DNA of 19,816 nt from Chrysochromulina parva (taxonomy: Eukaryota > Haptophyta > Prymnesiales > Chrysochromulinaceae). The stretch covers positions 1 to 19,816 of the forward strand of contig PJAB01000849.1 in the NCBI GenBank assembly GCA_002887195.1, written 5' to 3'. Below are positions 13,935-19,816 of the stretch, in pieces. Every line of letters begins with the position of its first letter. The first letter of the stretch is position 1. The position numbers and the translations under genes were made by a program. Under the pieces are notes generated by a model that was not told the DNA's origin, made no database searches, and saw only the letters and a list, made by a program, of their open reading frames with translations.

Positions 13935-16271
13935 TCATGCTCGAAGAGCCTCCGCACTCTCGAGACCTTTCGTGAACTCCACCAACGTGACCTTTCCATC
14001 GCCGTCCACATCAAGCACGCTCATCGCGCTCGCGATCTCCTCGTCGGTGTAGCCGCGCTCATTCATGTGCGCCGCGAGCTCCTCCTTCGACACTGTGCCC
14101 GAGCCGTCCGTGTCAACGAGCCCGAACATCTCGGCCGCCTTCATCGATGGGGAAGGGGCCTCCTCACCCGTCGCCGTGGCTGGCGGCGAAGACGTATCGT
14201 TCCGCACTGACGGCGTCAAGAAGGCGCTGAAGAAGGAAAACGGCAGCGCAAAAGACGAGGGGACAGCGGCGACGACCTCGGGGTGCGCGCTCGTAGCCGC
14301 CACCGGCTCCTCCGTCGGCACCGCCGAAGCCACCGCCGTCTCCTCTTCGGCCGTGAGCGCCAACTCCCGCCGGGCAGAGACCGCTTCGACTACATCAGCG
14401 GTGTACGACTTGATTCCACCACCGATCCGCAAGGCCGCGGCCTTCACAAACATCGACTTCTGACTGCCAAGTCGCGAAGCGGTCTTCACCGCTGCAGCCG
14501 CCGCCTGAGCACCAGGGGCGGCCGCCGCCTCGGCATCAGGGGCGGCCGCCGCCTCATTCTGATCAAACTGGCTGAGTAATGAGTTGACGTCTTCCATCGA
14601 CGTGATCAATGAGTCGTCCTCGTTCGGATCCGACGCACCGGTACTTGGTCCCAAGGACTCCTCAGCTGACACCTCCTGCGCAAGCGCAAACATACCCTTG
14701 GCCTCTTGGCGCTCCTTTTCGACCCACTCGGCATCCACCTCCTGAGCCTGATCGATCAACGACATCAGCATCGAGTCGAGCTCCTCTAGCCCAACTCCCT
14801 CTGCTGCCGCCTCCTGGCCGTTGGCGGCAGGCCCTGCACGGGCAGGGTCGTTGTCGCCTGCATGCACACGTATTCCGGAGGCGTTGGATGCCCACGAGAG
14901 CGCGGCCAGGCGTCTATCCCTCCGCTTGACTCCCGCCTGAGGCACGGGTGCATCTGGGTCTGACTCTGGGGCATAAGATGCTTCGGGAGCATTCACGGCC
15001 CTGTCCGCTTCCTCTAGCATTTCGTCGAGAATCGGGTCATTTACCCTGTCCGCATCCTCTAGCATTTCGTCGAGAATCGAGTCAATGAGAGGCTGGGCGG
15101 CAGCCAATTCAGAGGCGAAGGCGGCGGCGGCTTCGGCGCGGGCGGCTTCTTCGGCGAGGCGCTCGCGCTTGAACTCTTTGGCGGCCTCGCGCCACTGCTC
15201 GAAGATGGGTTGCTGCTTTCCGTATCGCAGCCGCATCAGTGCCTTGTGAAGGACCGTTTGCCGGCGCTGGGACGCAAAGAGCGCCTCGAGCCCGGGGTAC
15301 AGCGCAGCCGTCTCGCGAATGAACGTCTCCTGGTGTAAGCGTAGGAAGATGGCGAGCATCGTCTGCATCCACTCAAAGTCGCCACCACGGTGATTCACAT
15401 TCGCGATCGTACGCCCAAACAGTCGAAGGACCGCTCGGACTTCGCGGAGACCCTCTGTCAGCCCATCAGGCCCCTTGAGAGGCCCACCGCTACTCCCGAC
15501 TGAACGCAGCGCGGTGTCGAGTTCCGAGGCGTTGAGGCTCATGAGATGGCGGATCACAGCCTCATCCGCTGCAAGCCCCTCCACCTCCGCCGCCGTCTTC
15601 GCCGCGCGCGCGGACTTTTTCTTCGAATTCGGTGCCGACTGGGCGGCGGCGGCGGCGACGACGACCTTTTCGTTGGCCTCCTCGGCAACGAGGACGAGGG
15701 TCTGCAGCGTCGTGCGCAAGGTTGAGATGAACTGCGGCCTTTTGCTCTTCGCCGGCGACGTTCTGCCTGGCGACTTGCCTGGCGACTTGCCTGGCGAAAG
15801 CACCCTTTCCTCGGCAAACAGAGCGGGGTCATAGCTGCTCATCTTGAGGAGCGTCCACCAGCCACTGACCGCCACGATCCATCCGTCGAACGGTTCTTTG
15901 TACTCCTCCTCTGCGAGCACGAAAGCTCGCTCCCCGTTGACGTAAAATATGAGCTTGCCGGTCGGGACCGGGACCTCAGAGTTACTGTTTGACGGCCGCC
16001 ATTCGATGCGTACGGTGTCACCGACATTGAAGCGTGGAAGTTGGTGATTAAATGATATGGCTTCACACCTCTTGCCGTCCACCCAAAAGCAGCCACAGGA
16101 CGAGATACCCACGCCGCCAGCCTGGCGTCCCAGCCATGCGTGGACAGTGCTGTCGGGCTTCACGAAGCCAATTGTGGCTGAATAGTTGCGTTTCTGTTGA
16201 TCCAGGCGGAACTCAAAGTCTTTGGCGAGCTCGCGAGTCAGCCACTTGTCCGTTCGAGCCGTCATCTGCAT
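13935..16271 (-). CDS. SPRY-like / Utp21-C-like / EF-hand calcium-binding protein
   Basis: This 778-residue protein starts at the first ATG (16271); the frame is open 12 codons further to a GTG, and an in-frame stop lies at 16377-16379. Residues about 20-150 look like a SPRY/B30.2 beta-sandwich (GVGISSCGCFWVDGKRC, FNVGDTVRIEW, GKLIFYVNGERAF, WIVAVSGWW), a protein-interaction fold. Residues about 236-355 resemble the C-terminal domain of Utp21/WDR36 (SELDTALRSVG, then GGDFEWMQTMLAIFLRLHQE). A charged coiled coil follows (360-390), then an acidic disordered region with duplicated ILDEMLE-x-ADR units (about 399-424). Two EF-hands close the protein: loops DTDGSGTVSKEE (about 720-731) and DVDGDGKVTLVE (about 754-765), both with canonical Ca2+ ligands. 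No WD40 repeats, signal peptide or TM helix are seen. It is probably a Ca2+-responsive scaffold; the target is unknown. EF-hand confidence is high, SPRY good, Utp21-C moderate. Confidence 0.8.
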   Translation of the reverse strand: MQMTARTDKWLTRELAKDFEFRLDQQKRNYSATIGFVKPDSTVHAWLGRQAGGVGISSCGCFWVDGKRCEAISFNHQLPRFNVGDTVRIEWRPSNSNSEVPVPTGKLIFYVNGERAFVLAEEEYKEPFDGWIVAVSGWWTLLKMSSYDPALFAEERVLSPGKSPGKSPGRTSPAKSKRPQFISTLRTTLQTLVLVAEEANEKVVVAAAAAQSAPNSKKKSARAAKTAAEVEGLAADEAVIRHLMSLNASELDTALRSVGSSGGPLKGPDGLTEGLREVRAVLRLFGRTIANVNHRGGDFEWMQTMLAIFLRLHQETFIRETAALYPGLEALFASQRRQTVLHKALMRLRYGKQQPIFEQWREAAKEFKRERLAEEAARAEAAAAFASELAAAQPLIDSILDEMLEDADRVNDPILDEMLEEADRAVNAPEASYAPESDPDAPVPQAGVKRRDRRLAALSWASNASGIRVHAGDNDPARAGPAANGQEAAAEGVGLEELDSMLMSLIDQAQEVDAEWVEKERQEAKGMFALAQEVSAEESLGPSTGASDPNEDDSLITSMEDVNSLLSQFDQNEAAAAPDAEAAAAPGAQAAAAAVKTASRLGSQKSMFVKAAALRIGGGIKSYTADVVEAVSARRELALTAEEETAVASAVPTEEPVAATSAHPEVVAAVPSSFALPFSFFSAFLTPSVRNDTSSPPATATGEEAPSPSMKAAEMFGLVDTDGSGTVSKEELAAHMNERGYTDEEIASAMSVLDVDGDGKVTLVEFTKGLESAEALRA
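14503..14550. repeat. 24-bp tandem duplication in coding sequence
   Basis: Two adjacent 24-bp units (14503-14526 and 14527-14550) share CAGGGGCGGCCGCC and differ at only a few positions. They encode two Ala-rich AAAAPxAxA units in the disordered region of the SPRY/EF-hand protein. Confidence 0.75.
15000..15084. repeat. 40-bp direct repeat, 45-bp period
   Basis: Units 15000-15039 and 15045-15084 differ at two positions. They encode two copies of an acidic ILDEMLE-x-ADR motif. The period is a multiple of three, so the duplication keeps the frame. Confidence 0.85.
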
Positions 16272-16713
16272 CCACGGCTGCCGCTTCGAAGAACGTAGCG
16301 CGTGCACTGATGGAGATGTGTGTGGTCGACTCCGCGAAAACGTTTTGGTTCCGCTGTGCGAAAAACTAGGGAAGTTTCACGTCCACGTAGAATTGCACTC
16401 TCGGCCCAGGAGCACAACCACCGGTCCCGTGGAGACACACCGTGGGCGGTGCAGACTAAAAACTTGAGAATTTTTGCAGGACGACAAAAAGAAATCTGAG
16501 CGGTTTCACCGAGAGCCAGAGCGCTTCAGGGCTTCAGCAGCCGGTGCACCGCGCCAGCAATGCGCGCCAGAGGCCAGTCTGTGTTTCGGGTGGTAGAAAC
16601 GCCTCACGAGGCGGTGCGCGAGTGTGTCGTTCTGAGCTGACTTTTTCACGCGTGTTTTTGCAAACCCACACGATAAAACGTCTCGACGCACGTCCACGTT
16701 AAGTGGGGCGCCA
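16272..16713. other. Intergenic region: SPRY/EF-hand 5' flank and PPP4R4 3' flank
   Basis: This 442-bp stretch has lower GC than its flanks and contains several A/T runs (gagaatttttgcagg near 16468, gacaaaaagaaatctg near 16483, gtgtttttgcaaac near 16652). It should hold the promoter of the minus-strand gene to the left and the 3' UTR of the minus-strand gene to the right. On the minus strand a 'tttttcgcacag' near 16355 could be a splice acceptor for a 5' UTR intron. No AATAAA and no RNA gene are seen. Confidence 0.4.
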
Positions 16714-16907
16714 TCAGCGCTCCGTCGTTGGACGTCGCGATCGCGAGGGACGGACGCGAGCCTCGGACGACGCTACGTTGGCTACGACTGCTGTGGCCAA
16801 GGGCGCCTCGGCGATTTTGGGAAGGAAGCCGGGCATGTCGCGAGAGTAGCGCCGTCCGGACGGTGCAGGGCTCGAGTCCGTGTGGCGGTTCAAGGCGTTT
16901 GGTACGG

Positions 16908-16968
<61 letters not shown>

Positions 16969-19816
16969 GCTGCCGCCGCCGCCGCCGCCGCTGCTGGTGC
17001 TGGTGCTGCTGTTGCCGCCGCCGCCGCCGCCGCCGCCGCTGCTGCCGCTGTTGCCGCTGCTGCCGTTGCCGGCGAGATGGCCCATTCCTGGATCGAAGCC
17101 CACGTCGCGGCTTAGGCGAGCTCGGACCCCAGCGGGCGCGCTGCTCGCACCTGCAGCCGTGCTACGCTGCGACGCCGCCCCCCCTCCCAAGCAGCTGCTG
17201 CCACTGCTGCCAGAGTGCTGCAACAGACTGCTGCTGCTGCTCCCTCCGCAGGTGCTGCGCTGCGTCGCCGGTGTGCCGAGCGCCGTGCCGAGCTGCGCCA
17301 TCGCCGCCAGCCGATCTCCCGGGTCGAGATCGCGCGAGGCGCGTCGGCCGTCGCCCCTCTCGCACGAGCGCGTACGCCCGAGTGCGCCCGTATCCACCGC
17401 CGCCACCTTGCGTGCATATGCGGCGCGCGCGCGCTCGGAGAGCTCATCAGCAGCTCGGCGCCTCGATTCGGCGAGCGCCTCGTGTTCAGAGCGCGCGAGC
17501 GCCTCCTCCTCGCCCAGCCGTGCCGCGTCATCCGCCTCCCACTGCCGATCCGTCGGCGTGCTGGTGAGCGAGTCGCGCCGGAGGGGGGATCCGTCCGAGC
17601 TCATGTCGAGCTCGCGCAACAGACCCGTCACCTTGGACGCCCCGAGGCGCACGTCGCGCGCCGAGTCCGATTGCAGCTCGATGACGGCGTGGTGCAGCCG
17701 CTGTAGCGCGTCGGCGTCGGCGGGCAGGCGCAGCGCGCGCTTCAGGTACGGCAGCAGCTCGCACACGCGCAGTCGCACGTTTGGCACAGGGTCGCTCGCC
17801 AAGTTGAGCAGCGCCGTGTGTAGATGGTGCGCCTTGAAAAAGGCGCGGGAGCACCCATACGGGCATCTCGGCACGAGAAGCATTCCGCAGACCGACGTGA
17901 AGAGCAGACGCAGTGAGAAAGCTTCGGCGCATCCAAGCTGGCTCACGAGACGCGAACACACCTCGGAGCGCTGCGAGGCGGTGCGCAGCCGGCGCAGTTG
18001 CAAGCAGATGACGCGTGCCGCCTGCAGGCGCACTGGCGCGGCGGCCTCGGTGGTGAGCCGTCCGAAGAGCACCGGGAGCACGAGGGAATAGAGCGTCCCG
18101 GGCTCCAGGTATGCAGTGAGCGCACCGAACTGCTCGAGGAGCGTGAGGGAGCCTCGCCAGCTCGCCGGGCGTGCCGTGATGGGCATCTCGAGATTGAGGA
18201 GCAGCGGGAGCAGCTGCGAGCCGAGAGCATATCCGCTCGGGCAGCCTGGGGCGGCGGGCACGTTGGAGGCAGCACCGGCCGCGTCGAGCGGAGCCAAGAG
18301 CGCGAGCAGATCAGGCAGAGCACCGAGCAGCGGGAGGAGCACCTCGGGATCCTCCCGCTCAAGCACCGAGAGCGCGAGCGGCAGCACCGCCTCCGCCGCT
18401 CCGGACGGCCCGAGCGACACCGCGACCGGCACATGCGAAGCACTCAGGGCGCGACGCACGCACAGCTCGGCGTCCTGATGCAGCAACCTCATGATCGCGC
18501 TGAAGCGGCGGGGCACGCCGCCGCCGTCCTCGGCCATTGCGCTCGCGTACGCGACGAGCGCGTCAACGCAGGCGAGCCGGTGCTCGGTCACGACTGAGCG
18601 TGCGAACGCCTCCACAAGCCGCTCATAGATGGTGACGCCCTCTACGCGCGTCTCATCCAGGCTCCCGTCCGTGAGCGCGCCGCACGCATGCAGCCGCTCG
18701 AACAGCTTCGGCAGCGACGCCGCCACGCGCTGCAGGACCTCCTCCGGCGGCGTCCCCACCGAAGGGCCGACGCCCGAGACGCCCACGAAGGCATCGGGTG
18801 CATCGAGGGCGAGGAGACACGGGGCGACGACACGGCGAAGTGCCGGCTCGAGAACCGTCGCACGAGCCGAGGCGTCGCACGAGCCGAGCAGCGCGGTGCC
18901 GCACTCAAAGGCGGCGGCGCGCACGCCCGGGTGCTCATCCATGGTGAGCTCGAGCGCCTCGGCAAGAGGACCCGACGAGACGACCTCGGGCGGCAGCGCG
19001 GCGGCGATGCACTGCAGCTGCTCGCACATCGAGCATCGCACACGGAGCTCTGTGTCTTGACACATGCTCAGCGCGTGCGAGAGGAAGCGCTGCTGGATCC
19101 ACACGGCATCCGGGTGCGCCGTCGCGAGCGCCCCCATCACGTGCGTGCAGAGCAGCCGATGGCCCACCGGAGCGGAGACGTCGCCGCGCCGGAGCGCGAA
19201 TGGGAGGACCGTGCTGTTGAGGCACGCGATCGGCAGCCGGCGCGTGCGCAGCAGGTGCAGCAGCATGTGCAGCCACTCGGCGCCCACCGACGACTCCTCG
19301 AGCGGCGTGAGCTCCGCCTTCTCGAGCGCTGTCAGCGCCATTGGCAGCAGCACCCGCTCGAGCATCGGCACAGGCGGCGGCTCGGCCGCCTCGAGCAGCG
19401 CCGTGAGCGCCTTCGCCAGTGCGACGGGCAGCTCGCCAAACGCCTCGTCGTCGACCGCCGCTGCGCTCACCATGGCGCTCAATTCGCGCGAAGCCTTCTC
19501 GAGCAGCGGCGTGCACGCGCGCGAGCCATGGTCTGCAAACAGCCCAGGAAGGCTGTTGATCACCGCTATACGCTGCACGATGCGGCCACGCTCGAAGAGA
19601 AGCTCCATGCGCTCGAGCTCTGGCATGTCCTCGTCGACGGCGAGCTCCTCGACGTCCCCAAACGACTGCGGAGCGAGCGTGCGAGCGATTGCAAAGTGAG
19701 CCCGTCGTGCGGGTGCAGCCTTCAGCCTCGAGGGGTACTAGCATGGATTCGTGTGGAGCGATGGCGCACCGTGCTGTGCTGCTTAAGGAGCTCGGCCTCG
19801 CGCAGCGTGGCGCTGC
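16714..19816 (-). CDS. PPP4R4: Protein phosphatase 4 regulatory subunit 4 (PPP4R4), 5'-partial
   Basis: This is a HEAT-repeat regulatory subunit of the PP4 Ser/Thr phosphatase, which in animals forms a cytoplasmic complex with PP4C. The main exon is 16714-19665. The frame has an ATG at 19626, but family-like sequence continues upstream of it (FGDVEELAVDEDMPELER), starting exactly at an acceptor CTCCGCAG, so translation begins further upstream. A likely upstream exon ends at 19770 (donor GTGCGC) and runs off the window edge, reading SATLREAELLKQHST. Counting from that ATG: HEAT repeats fill about 1-640, with CQDTELRVRCSMCEQL (189-204) and DPVPNVRLRVCELLPYLK (about 605-625) as the most family-typical blocks; a charged coiled coil follows at about 690-740; then a low-complexity Gly/Ser tail with a Ser run (about 887-906) encoded by a (CTG)19 microsatellite. 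The HEAT part is complete; the tail is probably disordered and lineage-specific. Confidence 0.85.
16910..16966. repeat. (CTG)19 coding microsatellite
   Basis: Nineteen uninterrupted CTG units on the + strand read as AGC (Ser) on the coding minus strand of PPP4R4. The repeat continues as a degenerate CCG/CTG mixture to about 17070, encoding Gly/Ser tracts (GGC and AGC codons). The perfect array should be length-variable. Confidence 0.95.
19666..19769 (-). other. Probable 104-nt GT-AG intron in PPP4R4
   Basis: On the minus strand the donor is ACG|GTGCGC (intron starts at 19769) and the acceptor CTCCGCAG|TCGTTT (intron ends at 19666). The acceptor is well supported because family-like coding sequence starts immediately after it. 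The donor is one plausible choice among several; it gives a phase-0 join and a size like the other introns here. Confidence 0.5.

Noticed and set aside
16272..16307. Start of the SPRY/EF-hand gene at 16307
   Set aside because: That codon is GTG; the first ATG in frame is at 16271 and leaves the SPRY-like domain intact.
16880..18091. 403-codon + strand frame with poly-Leu start
   Set aside because: It is the antisense of PPP4R4; the Leu/Pro runs come from the CTG/CCG microsatellite and the rest lacks family motifs.
17943..18443. Cys/Arg/Ser-rich minus-strand frame suggesting a zinc protein
   Set aside because: It is an out-of-frame reading of the HEAT-repeat exon; cysteines are irregular and arise from GCN/CTG codons read one base off.

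Overview
The window looks like nuclear DNA of a GC-rich unicellular eukaryote, most likely a microalga (haptophyte-, pelagophyte- or green-alga-like; I cannot decide which). The reasons are short GT-AG introns (81 to about 106 nt), Ala/Ser/Gly-rich low-complexity linkers, trinucleotide microsatellites inside coding sequence, no operons or Shine-Dalgarno sites, and typically eukaryotic families: UNC-93, a DEMETER-type DNA glycosylase, a Kelch/CUB receptor, DPM3, SPRY/EF-hand and PPP4R4. Many long antisense frames exist, but they are by-products of the base composition.

Layout. 99-1481 (+) is an UNC-93-like membrane protein. 1806-2538 (+) is a small two-exon gene of unknown function. 3000-9923 (-) is one uninterrupted 2307-codon frame and the centrepiece. 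It joins an N-terminal GNAT-like acetyltransferase domain, four PHD fingers, a DEMETER/ROS1-type HhH-GPD DNA glycosylase split by a roughly 480-residue insert that carries an HMG box, the [4Fe-4S] cysteine motif, the DEMETER C-terminal RRM-like domain, and a terminal J domain. A 177-bp gap separates it from a divergent gene at 10101-12833 (+) for a secretory type I membrane protein with six Kelch repeats, a CUB domain, a Cys-rich region, one TM helix and a long tail. 12958-13321 (+) may hold a tiny three-exon gene (weak). 13357-13734 (-) is DPM3 with one 81-nt intron. 13935-16271 (-) encodes a SPRY-like / Utp21-C-like / two EF-hand protein. 16714 to the right edge (-) is the PP4 regulatory subunit PPP4R4; its 5' exon lies at or beyond the edge.

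The genes do not form one pathway. The clearest functional story is inside the giant gene: plants use separate proteins for reading chromatin and acetylating histones (IDM1-type PHD+GNAT) and for excising 5-methylcytosine (ROS1/DME), whereas here these activities appear fused in one polypeptide with a DNA-bending domain and a chaperone-recruiting J domain. This is my best candidate for an undescribed system. All family assignments come from motif recognition by eye; no database search was possible.
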